Assembly: GCA_003219355.1 (NCBI GenBank)
Contig: QHOQ01000057.1
Span: 1-18,583 of the forward strand
Direction: 5' to 3'
Length of the DNA stretch: 18,583 bases
Source: Verrucomicrobiota bacterium
GTDB taxonomy: Bacteria > Verrucomicrobiota > Verrucomicrobiia > Chthoniobacterales > UBA10450
Of the stretch, positions 7,575-14,202 are shown in pieces; position 1 is the first letter of the stretch, and each line of letters starts with the position of its first letter. The position numbers and the translations under genes are program-made. The notes below the pieces were generated by a model, which did no database searches, had not been told where the DNA came from, and saw only the letters and a list, made by a program, of their open reading frames with translations.

Positions 7575-8414
7575 ATGGCCCTGAAAACCTTCCGCCCGCT
7601 TACGCCGACGCTGCGGTTCAAATCACTTCCTGGTTTTGGGGAAATCACGAAGTGGAGATCGGCAAAACGTCTCGTCGAGGCGAAAAAGAAGACCGGCGGA
7701 CGCAATAATAATGGCCGGATGACTTCGCGGCACATCGGTGGCGGGCACAAGCAAAAGTATCGCAAGGTCGATTTCAAACGCCGCAAACGCGGGGTTGCAG
7801 CAGAGGTGGTTGGTATCGAGTACGATCCGAACCGCTCCGCGCGGATCGCTCTGATTAAATATGCGGACGGCGATCTGAGTTATATTCTGGCGCCGGATGG
7901 CCTGCGCGTTGGATCGACAGTCGCGGCTGGGGACGATATTGCACCTGACTTAGGAAATGCGCTTCCGTTACGTTCAATTCCGCTTGGAACTAACATTCAC
8001 AATATCGAATTAACACCGGGCCGTGGTGGACAGATTGCGCGCAGTGCCGGCCAGCAAGCGACGCTGAACAACCGCGAAGGCGGCTACGCGCTGGTGAAAT
8101 TGCCCTCCGGTGAAATTCGTCGCATCCATGAGAACGCGTATGCAACAGTAGGCCAAGTTGGCAACGTCGATCATATGAACGTTTCCAGCGGCAAAGCGGG
8201 TCGGACTCGCTGGCGTGGACGGCGCTCACATGTGCGCGGCATGGCGATGAACCCGATCGATCACCCGATGGGCGGCGGCCAGGGGAAATCGAAGGGTGGC
8301 GGCGGCCGGCATCACCCGGTCAGTCCATGGGGACAACTCGCCAAAGGATTTAAGACTCGCAGCAAACACAAGCCGAGCGATCGTTTCATTCTCGAGCGCC
8401 GGCGCAAAAAGTAA
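7575..8414 (+). CDS. rplB: 50S ribosomal protein L2
   Basis: L2 is a core large-subunit protein needed for subunit joining and peptidyl-transferase activity. I chose the ATG at 7575, giving MALKTFRPLTPTLRF (279 residues), rather than the longer open frame from 7518 that overlaps rplW. Conserved blocks include GRNNNGRMTSRHIGGGHKQKYR and VRGMAMNPIDHPMGGGQGKSKGG. The conserved histidine of the DHP motif is kept, but the usual second histidine of HPHGGG is methionine here. The end RSKHKPSDRFILERRRKK is typical. The gene begins two bases after rplW. Confidence 0.97.
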   Translation: MALKTFRPLTPTLRFKSLPGFGEITKWRSAKRLVEAKKKTGGRNNNGRMTSRHIGGGHKQKYRKVDFKRRKRGVAAEVVGIEYDPNRSARIALIKYADGDLSYILAPDGLRVGSTVAAGDDIAPDLGNALPLRSIPLGTNIHNIELTPGRGGQIARSAGQQATLNNREGGYALVKLPSGEIRRIHENAYATVGQVGNVDHMNVSSGKAGRTRWRGRRSHVRGMAMNPIDHPMGGGQGKSKGGGGRHHPVSPWGQLAKGFKTRSKHKPSDRFILERRRKK

Positions 8415-8424
8415 TTTGATTTTT

Positions 8425-8703
8425 ATGGCAAGATCGTTGAAGAAAGGACCCTTCGTCGAGTCGCATCTTTTGGAGAAGATCGACAAGATGAACAACTCGA
8501 GCGCAAAAAAACCGATCAAAACCTGGTCGCGGCGCTCGATGGTGACGCCGGATTTTGTTGGGCACACGTTCTTGGTGCACAACGGAAAGACTTTTAGTTC
8601 CGTTTTCATCACCGAGAACATGGTCGGTCATAAGCTCGGTGAATTTTCACCGACGCGTGTGTTCAAGAAACACGGTTCGCACACGGCGAAGGTAACCAAA
8701 TAG
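8425..8703 (+). CDS. rpsS: 30S ribosomal protein S19
   Basis: S19 lies in the head of the small subunit and touches L5 in the intersubunit bridge. The start is the ATG at 8425 (MARSLKKGPFVE), giving 92 residues; the longer open frame from 8296 lies within rplB. Conserved elements are IKTWSRRSMVTPDFVGHTFLVHNGK, ENMVGHKLGEFSPTR and the end HTAKVTK. A T-rich TGATTTTT precedes the start rather than a Shine-Dalgarno sequence. The stop codon abuts the 7-bp repeat at 8703. Confidence 0.97.
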   Translation: MARSLKKGPFVESHLLEKIDKMNNSSAKKPIKTWSRRSMVTPDFVGHTFLVHNGKTFSSVFITENMVGHKLGEFSPTRVFKKHGSHTAKVTK

Positions 8704-8780
8704 TTGAGGGTTGAGAATTGAGCGTTGAGAGAAAAAGTCGAGGAAACAATGCCTCAACTCTCAGCTTCCAATTCTCAACT
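8703..8780. repeat. Inverted pair of 7-bp tandem repeats after rpsS
   Basis: The left arm has four 7-bp units at 8703-8730 (GTTGAGG, GTTGAGA, ATTGAGC, GTTGAGA). The right arm has four units in opposite orientation at 8753-8780 (CTCAACT, CTCAGCT, TCCAATT, CTCAACT). The arms can pair imperfectly around a loop of about 22 bases, so the RNA could form a hairpin within the S10 transcript. The right arm ends six bases before an ATG at 8787 that may start the next gene. Confidence 0.8.
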
Positions 8781-9557
8781 TTGTTAATGATGGGCTGCGT
8801 AATGCTGGCTGGAAGGCTGGCGGCAGAGGGAGATAGTTCTTTGTCAGAATCCAAAATTGAAAACGCGGAACAGGCAGTGACCGCCGAGACATTGCTCGCT
8901 CAGAACGATCAATTGCGAAAGCAGTTGTCGATCGAGCAGGAATCGCTCAGAAGTTTGACGGGCAGTCTGGCGGAATCGAACGCGGAGGCGGAGTTGTTTC
9001 GCCGCAAGTATTCCGATTTGGAATTGCGAATGGAAGCGCTAGGTCTGGCTTCAGTGAACAAAGATCGCTCGAAGCTGGAGCAACGCTTGCTCTCGGCGGT
9101 AAGCGATCTTCAGCTGGCACAGAAAGAACGCGACGCTTATCGCGATCAGATGTTGCAGCTGAACGAGGCGATGTTGCGTTATTTGAAAACATCCCAGAGC
9201 GGCGATGCCCAAGCCCGGATGGACGTGGAAACGCAATTGCGTAGCACGAACCAAGTCGCCACAAAATCGAGAAACGCGCCGGATTCGGCGCGGCCAAGCT
9301 TGATGGATGGAAGTGTGATCAGCATGAAGGAAGAGTGGTCATTTGTGGTCGGCAACCTTGGCGAAAAACAAGGTGTGAAAATTGGAATGCCGATGCGTGT
9401 CATGCGCGATGACCGCAAAATTGCGACATTGCGAGTGGTCGATGTGCGTCAGAAAATTTGCGGTGCAGTGATTCAAGAAATGGATTCGGAGAAGGAAAAA
9501 ATAAAAGTGGGCGACCGCCTCCAGGTGGATGCGCAACCCAATGTGACTTTAAAATAA
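8718..9557 (+). CDS. Unrecognised coiled-coil, probably exported protein inside the S10 operon
   Basis: I do not recognise this gene as a named family. From the TTG at 8718 it encodes 279 residues; from ATG 8787, which I think at least as likely, 256. The N-terminus has a short hydrophobic stretch with a cysteine (FSTLLMMGCVMLAGRLAAEG), which could be a signal or lipoprotein-like segment. A long Glu/Gln/Leu-rich region rich in heptad-like patterns follows (about 50-165 in the long form), then a polar linker. The C-terminal domain (about 198-275) contains WSFVVGNLGEKQGVKIGMPMRVM and KVGDRLQV, resembling small beta-barrels seen in envelope proteins such as FlgT or MreC; that likeness is by eye. 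Its stop overlaps the rplV start (TAATG), so it appears translated with the operon. Residues of the long form's N-terminus are encoded by the repeat. Confidence 0.75.
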   Translation: MSVERKSRGNNASTLSFQFSTLLMMGCVMLAGRLAAEGDSSLSESKIENAEQAVTAETLLAQNDQLRKQLSIEQESLRSLTGSLAESNAEAELFRRKYSDLELRMEALGLASVNKDRSKLEQRLLSAVSDLQLAQKERDAYRDQMLQLNEAMLRYLKTSQSGDAQARMDVETQLRSTNQVATKSRNAPDSARPSLMDGSVISMKEEWSFVVGNLGEKQGVKIGMPMRVMRDDRKIATLRVVDVRQKICGAVIQEMDSEKEKIKVGDRLQVDAQPNVTLK

Positions 9558-10045
9558 TGGAAGTTAGGTCGATATATAAGTATGCGCGGATTTCGCCGTT
9601 CAAAGTGCGCGAAGTTACGCGTGAGATCCAAGGTCTGCCGGTTTCGGCGGCACTCGATGTGCTCGCTTTCACTCCGAAGAAAGCGGCATTTCTAATCGGC
9701 AAAACCCTCAAGAGCGCGATCGCCAACGCAGAGAACAACGCCAATCTTAAACCGGACGGCTTGGTGGTGAAGGAGGCGATTGTCGGCGAAGGACCAACCC
9801 TAAAGCGGCTGATGCCGAGGGCCCGCGGCAGCGGCAGCCGCATCTTAAAGCGGACAAGCCATATTCGTATCGTGCTGAGCGATGAGATTCCGATCGAAAC
9901 GCGGGAAACGAAAAAAGCGAAGCGAGAACAAGAAAAGAAGGACTCCAAGAAGCAGGCAACAGCCGGCGAGACGAGCGAAAGGTCGGCAACGGCGTCGAAA
10001 ACCGGCGCCAAAGGCAAGAGCCGGAAGAAGAAAGCGAAAAGGTAG
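9557..10045 (+). CDS. rplV: 50S ribosomal protein L22 with a long basic C-terminal tail
   Basis: L22 lines the exit tunnel with its beta-hairpin. The ATG at 9557 overlaps the previous stop by one base, giving 162 residues against the usual 110-120. The L22 fold is clear: YARISPFKVREVTREIQG, AAFLIGKTLKSAIANAENN, and the hairpin region GPTLKRLMPRARGSGSRILKRTSHIRIVLSD. After that, about 50 Lys/Glu/Ala/Ser-rich residues form an extension of a kind seen in several ribosomal proteins of this window. An open frame from 9458 lies in the preceding gene and is rejected as the start. Confidence 0.96.
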   Translation: MEVRSIYKYARISPFKVREVTREIQGLPVSAALDVLAFTPKKAAFLIGKTLKSAIANAENNANLKPDGLVVKEAIVGEGPTLKRLMPRARGSGSRILKRTSHIRIVLSDEIPIETRETKKAKREQEKKDSKKQATAGETSERSATASKTGAKGKSRKKKAKR

Positions 10046-10048
10046 TTT

Positions 10049-10738
10049 ATGGGACAAAAAGTTAATCCGATTGGCTTCCGCCTCGGCGTGAATCGGGACT
10101 GGCGCTCGCGCTGGTACGCGTCGCCGCAGGACTTACCGGGATTCCTGCATAGTGATCTCGAGATTCGTAATTACGTAAAGAAGAAACTGCAGTTCGCCGC
10201 TGTCTCAAAAATTGTCATCGAGCGTGCGTGGAACAGCATTCGCGTCACGATTTTCACGGCGCGTCCTGGGATCGTGATCGGACGTAAAGGCGCGGAAATT
10301 GAGAAGATGACGGAAGAGATTTCGAAAATGGCGCAAGGCAAACAAATCAAAATCGATATCCAGGAAATCAAATCGCCAGAGCTCGACGCGCAGCTGGTCT
10401 CGGAAAATGTTGCTTTACAAATTGAGCGTCGCATTGCGTATCGGCGCGCGATGAAAAAAGCGGTGCAGACGGCGATGGATTTTGGTGCGGAGGGGATTCG
10501 GCTCCGTTGTTCGGGACGTCTCAACGGCGCTGAGATCTCGCGCTCGGAATGGTATCGCGAGGGCAAGGTTCCCCTGCACACGCTTCGGACGGGAATTGAT
10601 TATGGTTTCGCCGAAGCCAATACAGTTTACGGCAAGATCGGCGTGAAATGTTGGATCTGTAAGAAAGAAGAAGCACCCGCTCAACCGGCCGCTCCGCCAG
10701 CGCCACCACCACCGCTGCCAATTCCTGAGCAAGTTTAA
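10049..10738 (+). CDS. rpsC: 30S ribosomal protein S3
   Basis: S3 sits at the mRNA entry of the small subunit and takes part in mRNA unwinding. The 229 residues start with MGQKVNPIGFRLGV and carry the KH-type RNA-binding segment (ARPGIVIGRKGAEIEKM), GAEGIRLRCSGRLNGAEISRSEW and the conserved end region HTLRTGIDYGFAEANTVYGKIGVK. Two unusual points: the usual VWI after GVK reads CWIC, making a CxxC pair, and the tail is Pro/Ala-rich (PAQPAAPPAPPPPLP), which may slow ribosomes. Three bases separate it from rplV. Confidence 0.97.
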   Translation: MGQKVNPIGFRLGVNRDWRSRWYASPQDLPGFLHSDLEIRNYVKKKLQFAAVSKIVIERAWNSIRVTIFTARPGIVIGRKGAEIEKMTEEISKMAQGKQIKIDIQEIKSPELDAQLVSENVALQIERRIAYRRAMKKAVQTAMDFGAEGIRLRCSGRLNGAEISRSEWYREGKVPLHTLRTGIDYGFAEANTVYGKIGVKCWICKKEEAPAQPAAPPAPPPPLPIPEQV

Positions 10739-10742
10739 GGAG
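10737..10742 (+). promoter_or_regulatory. Strong ribosome binding site for rplP
   Basis: AAGGAG overlaps the rpsC stop codon and lies eight bases before the rplP ATG at 10751, fixing that start. Most neighbouring genes lack such a site. Confidence 0.75.
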
Positions 10743-10750
10743 AAATCGCC

Positions 10751-11176
10751 ATGCCATTGATGCCGAAACGAGTGAAGTATCGCAAGTCCCAGCGGGGGAG
10801 TCGCAAGGGGACAGCTTCGCGCAACCTCAGAATCGATTTTGGCGAGTTCGGTTTACAGACACTCGAGCGGGCCTGGATCACCAACACGCAGCTCGAAGCC
10901 GCGCGTGTGGCCCTTACCCGCAATATGAAGCGCAAAGGCAAGCTGTGGATCCGCATCTTTCCCGATAAATCGGTTACCTCCCGTCCGCCAGAAACCCGCA
11001 TGGGCAAAGGCAAGGGCCAACCCGAACATTGGGTCGCGACGGTGCGGCCGGGCAACATTTTGTTTGAACTGGACGGTGTGTCCGAGTCCGTCGCGCGTGA
11101 ATCTCTTCGGTTGGCAGCGGACAAATTGCCAGTGCGCACGAAGTTTCTGGGTCGGCACCATGTCGCCGCCGCCTAA
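10751..11176 (+). CDS. rplP: 50S ribosomal protein L16
   Basis: L16 helps place aminoacyl-tRNA in the large subunit. The 141 residues match the family: LMPKRVKYRKSQRGSRKG at the start, FGEFGLQTLERAWITNTQLEAAR, WIRIFPDKSVTSRPPETRMGKGKG, and VRPGNILFELDGV. The start is set by a good Shine-Dalgarno sequence. rpmC follows after 13 bases, the usual order. Confidence 0.97.
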   Translation: MPLMPKRVKYRKSQRGSRKGTASRNLRIDFGEFGLQTLERAWITNTQLEAARVALTRNMKRKGKLWIRIFPDKSVTSRPPETRMGKGKGQPEHWVATVRPGNILFELDGVSESVARESLRLAADKLPVRTKFLGRHHVAAA

Positions 11177-11189
11177 CGAAAGCGAAACC

Positions 11190-11390
11190 ATGAAAATGAA
11201 GGAAATTATCGAACTGAGCACGGACGAGTTGCTAACCAAACGGCGCGATTTCCGCCAGGAAAGTCTGCACCTGCGTTTGCAACAGCAGAGTGGTCAGCTC
11301 GAGCAGCCAAGCCGGCTGCGCCTGCTACGGCGCGACGTAGCGCGAATTGAAACTGTGCTCTCGAAACGCGCGGCGGAGGCGAAAAAATAA
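11190..11390 (+). CDS. rpmC: 50S ribosomal protein L29
   Basis: L29 is a small helical protein next to L23 at the tunnel exit. From the ATG at 11190 it has 66 residues, the usual size; an ATG two codons later is equally possible. The pattern MKEIIELSTDELLTKRRDFRQESLHLRLQ...LLRRDVARIETVLSKR is typical of the two-helix fold. The longer open frame upstream lies inside rplP. No Shine-Dalgarno sequence is evident. Confidence 0.94.
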   Translation: MKMKEIIELSTDELLTKRRDFRQESLHLRLQQQSGQLEQPSRLRLLRRDVARIETVLSKRAAEAKK

Positions 11391-11395
11391 ATTTT

Positions 11396-11698
11396 ATGAC
11401 CGAACAAAATCAACAATCTATTGCTCAACCCCCCCCGCTGCCTGCATCCGTGACCCGCGGTTCGCGGAAAACGCGCACTGGAGAAGTGATTTCGAGCGAC
11501 ATGAACAAAACGATTGTAGTGAGGACGGTCACGCGCGTTCCACATCCGAAGTTCGGAAAAATCGTCAACCAGAAAAAAAAGTTTTATGCGCACGACGAGG
11601 AAAACAAAGCAAAGACGGGCGACATGGTCCGCATTATGGAAACACGGCCGTTGAGCAAACTAAAGCGCTGGCGATTGGTGGAAGTCGTCCAAAAGTAG
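11396..11698 (+). CDS. rpsQ: 30S ribosomal protein S17
   Basis: S17 is a primary 16S rRNA-binding protein with an OB fold. The 100 residues include RKTRTGEVISSDMNKTIVVRT, HPKFGKIVNQKKKFYAHDEEN and GDMVRIMETRPLSKLKRWRLVEVV, all typical. The N-terminus is extended by about 20 residues (Gln/Pro-rich, including QPPPLPAS). Eight consecutive C at 11429-11436 encode part of that extension, and a slip there would destroy the frame. AAATTTT precedes the start instead of a Shine-Dalgarno sequence. Confidence 0.95.
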   Translation: MTEQNQQSIAQPPPLPASVTRGSRKTRTGEVISSDMNKTIVVRTVTRVPHPKFGKIVNQKKKFYAHDEENKAKTGDMVRIMETRPLSKLKRWRLVEVVQK

Positions 11699-11731
11699 CT
11701 CCGAATGATTCGCGAATAAATTGTCAATTTT

Positions 11732-12097
11732 ATGGTGCAAATTCGATCCAGACTTGATGTTGCAGACAATAGCGGCGCCCGCATGGCGACGATGATCGGC
11801 GTGATCGGCAAGTCCACCCGTTCTGCCGGAATCGGCGATGTGATCACAGCAAATGTCAAGGAAGCTAGCGCGACCGGAACGGTAAAGAAGGGCGAGGTGG
11901 TGCGCGCTGTTCTCGTTCGCACGAAACAGCCGATCCGGCGCGAAGATGGCTCTCTCCTGCGCTTCGATAACAATGCAATCGTGATTATCGATAAAGACTT
12001 GAATCCGCGGGGCACGCGCATTTTCGGACCGGTGGCGCGCGAATTGCGTGAGCGCAATTTCATGAAAATTGTCTCGCTTGCTCCGGAGGTTTTATGA
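11732..12097 (+). CDS. rplN: 50S ribosomal protein L14
   Basis: L14 lies at the intersubunit face and contacts 16S rRNA. The 121 residues match the standard size. Typical features are RSRLDVADNSGARMA, GDVITANVKEA, KKGEVVRAVLVRTKQPIRREDGS, FDNNAIVIIDKDLNPRGTRIFGPVARELR and the end KIVSLAPEVL. It follows rpsQ after 33 bases and overlaps rplX by four. Confidence 0.97.
   Translation: MVQIRSRLDVADNSGARMATMIGVIGKSTRSAGIGDVITANVKEASATGTVKKGEVVRAVLVRTKQPIRREDGSLLRFDNNAIVIIDKDLNPRGTRIFGPVARELRERNFMKIVSLAPEVL
12085..12089 (+). promoter_or_regulatory. Ribosome binding site for rplX
   Basis: GGAGG lies four bases (TTTT) before the rplX ATG, within the end of rplN. It combines a Shine-Dalgarno core with the T-rich spacer seen at other starts in this operon. 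Confidence 0.7.
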
Positions 12098-12387
12098 ACC
12101 GGATCAAGTGTCACGTAAGGAAGGGCGATCAGGTCGAAGTGATCTCGGGAAACTTTCGTGGTTCCTCGGGGAAAATCCTCGCGGTGCTTCCACAGAAGCA
12201 GCGTGTGTTGGTGGAAGGCGTGCGCATTATTAAGAAGCACCTGCGAAAGTCGCAGGACAACCCAAGTGGCAAGATCGCGGAACGCGAAGGTCCGATTCAC
12301 ATTTCCAACGTCAGACTGATCGAGCGTGATGGGAAGCCGGCGAAAGGCGAGAAATCAAAAGCGAAAAAAGAGAAAAAGAAAACCTAA
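12094..12387 (+). CDS. rplX: 50S ribosomal protein L24
   Basis: L24 initiates large-subunit assembly. Its KOW motif is visible at the start (HVRKGDQVEVISGNFRGSSGKILAV), followed by KQRVLVEGVRIIKKHLR and GPIHISNVRLI. The 97 residues end in a lysine-rich tail (KGEKSKAKKEKKKT). The ATG overlaps the rplN stop by four bases and has a good ribosome binding site. rplE begins 12 bases later. Confidence 0.96.
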   Translation: MNRIKCHVRKGDQVEVISGNFRGSSGKILAVLPQKQRVLVEGVRIIKKHLRKSQDNPSGKIAEREGPIHISNVRLIERDGKPAKGEKSKAKKEKKKT

Positions 12388-12399
12388 CCCATTCAGAAA

Positions 12400-12975
12400 A
12401 TGGAAAACGAATTTTATCGCGATTATAAAGAGCGAGTCATGCCGGCCCTGCAAAAGCAGCATCAGTATAAAAACGTTCACCAGGTCCCGAAGGTCGAGAA
12501 AGTGGTGATTAACACTTCCGTTGGCTCGCAATCGGACGTGAAACAGGCGCTGGAGGAGGCAAAGGCGGAACTAGCCTTGATCACGGGGCAACGCCCGGTG
12601 GAGACCCTTGCCAAGAAAAGCATTTCAAATTTTAAGCTACGAAAATCGCAGGCGATCGGAGCCAAAGTAACGTTGCGCGGCGAGCGCATGTATGAATTTC
12701 TCGAGCGCTTCATTAAGGCAGCGCTCCCGCGTATTCGCGATTTTCGCGGCGTCTCGCCGCGCTGTTTTGACAATCAGGGCAACTACACGCTCGGAATTTC
12801 CGATCAATCGATTTTTCCTGAAGTCGAGCTCGATAAAATCAAGCGCAACATCGGATTTGATGTTACTATCGTCACGACGGCACGAACGGATGAGGAAGCC
12901 AAATCGCTCTTGAGCGAAATGGGAATGCCGTTCAGCGACCGGGCAAGGAAGCCCGTTGCGCAACCGATTCCCTGA
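12400..12975 (+). CDS. rplE: 50S ribosomal protein L5
   Basis: L5 binds 5S rRNA and contacts P-site tRNA; it acts with L18, whose gene is damaged downstream. The 191 residues show VPKVEKVVINTSVG, ITGQRPVETLAKKSISNFKLR, IGAKVTLRGERMYEFLERF, ALPRIRDFRGV and NYTLGISDQSIFPEVE, all family features. The gene usually following, rpsN, is missing: rpsH begins only four bases after the stop. Confidence 0.97.
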   Translation: MENEFYRDYKERVMPALQKQHQYKNVHQVPKVEKVVINTSVGSQSDVKQALEEAKAELALITGQRPVETLAKKSISNFKLRKSQAIGAKVTLRGERMYEFLERFIKAALPRIRDFRGVSPRCFDNQGNYTLGISDQSIFPEVELDKIKRNIGFDVTIVTTARTDEEAKSLLSEMGMPFSDRARKPVAQPIP

Positions 12976-12979
12976 TTTG

Positions 12980-13378
12980 ATGAGCCCTGTTACCGATCCA
13001 ATTGCCGATTTTCTAACGCGTGTCCGCAACGGCACGCGCGCGCAGAAGACCGAAATGTTTATCCCCTACTCGAAGATCAAGGCGGAGATTGCCCGGATCT
13101 TGAAGGACGAAGGCTACATCTCGGACTATTCGATCGAGACGAGCGATGCACATCCGCGAATTAAGATCACGAACAAACTGGCGAACCGCGTGAGTGCGAT
13201 TACAGGCCTGCGAAGGGTGAGCCGGCCAGGATTACGCCGGTACGTCGGCGCGGATGAAGTCCCGCGAGTGCTCGGGGGCATGGGATTGGCGATTCTATCC
13301 ACCCCGCGCGGTGTTTTATCGGGGCGCGAAGCCAAGAAGCAAAAGGTTGGCGGAGAGCTGCTGGCCTACGTCTGGTGA
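12980..13378 (+). CDS. rpsH: 30S ribosomal protein S8
   Basis: S8 binds the central domain of 16S rRNA; in E. coli it also represses the spc operon. The 132 residues start with the ATG at 12980 (SPVTDPIADFLTRVRNG). They include the conserved segments IPYSKIKAEIARILKDEGYI, LRRVSRPGLRRYVG, VLGGMGLAILSTPRGVLSGREA and GGELLAYVW. An open frame from 12956 overlaps rplE and is not favoured. No Shine-Dalgarno sequence was seen. Confidence 0.97.
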   Translation: MSPVTDPIADFLTRVRNGTRAQKTEMFIPYSKIKAEIARILKDEGYISDYSIETSDAHPRIKITNKLANRVSAITGLRRVSRPGLRRYVGADEVPRVLGGMGLAILSTPRGVLSGREAKKQKVGGELLAYVW

Positions 13379-13386
13379 ATTATTTT

Positions 13387-13926
13387 ATGTCACGAATCGG
13401 AAATAAAGCAGTCGAGATTCCGGAGAAGGTCAAGGTCAACATCGACAACGACGGAGCGGTTTCCGTAGAAGGACCGAAAGGAAAACTGAGCTGGAGACTG
13501 CCGCGCGATATTAAAGCAAGCGTGAAAGACAATCGCGTTTCATTGGCGCGCGAAGCAGAGACGCGGAGCGTGAAGGCATTGCACGGACTTTCACGAAGTC
13601 TCGTGCACAACATGGTACAGGGCGTCAGCGAAGGCTTTACCAAACAACTTGAGATCGAAGGAGTCGGTTTCAAGGCTGCCGTGCAAGGGTCGACGCTCAA
13701 TTTAAATCTCGGGTTTTCCCACCCAGTTCCATTTTCGATCCCAAAGGAAATTAAAATTACCGTAGCAGACAGCACCAAGATCACGATCCAAGGCATTGAC
13801 AAAAAATTAGTTGGCCAGGTAACGGCGGACATCCGCCGCTTCTATCCGCCGGAGCCGTACAAGGGCAAAGGCGTGCGTTACGCGGGCGAGCAGGTTCGGC
13901 GCAAGGAAGGCAAAACGGTTCAGTAA
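13387..13926 (+). CDS. rplF: 50S ribosomal protein L6
   Basis: L6 lies near the factor-binding site of the large subunit. The start is the ATG at 13387 (MSRIGNKAVEIPEKV), giving 179 residues; an in-frame ATG at 13375 would add four residues not typical of the family. It contains SVEGPKGKLSW, LHGLSRSLVHNMVQGVSEGFTKQLEIEGVGFKA and the signature PPEPYKGKGVRY. TATTTT precedes the start. rplR begins two bases after the stop. Confidence 0.97.
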   Translation: MSRIGNKAVEIPEKVKVNIDNDGAVSVEGPKGKLSWRLPRDIKASVKDNRVSLAREAETRSVKALHGLSRSLVHNMVQGVSEGFTKQLEIEGVGFKAAVQGSTLNLNLGFSHPVPFSIPKEIKITVADSTKITIQGIDKKLVGQVTADIRRFYPPEPYKGKGVRYAGEQVRRKEGKTVQ

Positions 13927-13928
13927 GT

Positions 13929-14201
13929 ATGACCACGACTCGTAAGCTCGCGCGTCAGCGCGTCCATCAGCGGATCAGGAAAAAAGTTGCCGGCACAGCG
14001 GAACGGCCCCGTCTCGCCGTCCATTTTTCCGGTAAACACGTTTACGCTCAGGTTATCGACGATGATGCTGGTCGCACGCTGGCTGCTGCATCGACGACTG
14101 AAAGCTCCTTGGTCGGCACAGATAAATCCGCGGCCAACCGAGCTGCCGCGGAAAAGATTGGCAAAGTGATCGCGGAACGTCTGCTTAAGACGTCTGCTTA
14201 A
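13929..14201 (+). CDS. rplR: 50S ribosomal protein L18, truncated by frameshift
   Basis: L18 binds 5S rRNA and brings it to the large subunit with L5. The visible frame gives 90 residues against a usual length near 120. The N-terminal part is normal: RVHQRIRKKVAGTAERPRLAVHFSGKHVYAQVIDD, AGRTLAAAST, and AANRAAAEKIGKVIAERLL. After that it reads KTSA and stops at 14199-14201, where the family continues. The cause is an exact tandem duplication of 13 bp at 14177-14202. Deleting one copy joins RLL directly to KKKLDRVVFDRGG and yields a 120-residue L18 ending at 14304, three bases before rpsE. An essential protein is not expected to lose this part, so an assembly error or rare variant must be considered. 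Confidence 0.9.
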   Translation: MTTTRKLARQRVHQRIRKKVAGTAERPRLAVHFSGKHVYAQVIDDDAGRTLAAASTTESSLVGTDKSAANRAAAEKIGKVIAERLLKTSA

Positions 14202-14202
14202 G
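14177..14202. repeat. 13-bp tandem duplication that frameshifts rplR
   Basis: ACGTCTGCTTAAG occurs twice back to back, at 14177-14189 and 14190-14202. Thirteen is not a multiple of three, and the second copy brings a TAA into frame. No other exact tandem duplication of this kind was noticed in the ribosomal genes. Confidence 0.95.

Noticed and set aside
8704..8780. Intrinsic terminator after rpsS
   Set aside because: The inverted repeat is imperfect, has a long loop and no T-run, and the genes continue in operon fashion.
11584..12300. Open frame of 238 codons on the minus strand over rpsQ-rplN-rplX
   Set aside because: It covers three conserved genes in antisense and has no recognisable domain or start signal.
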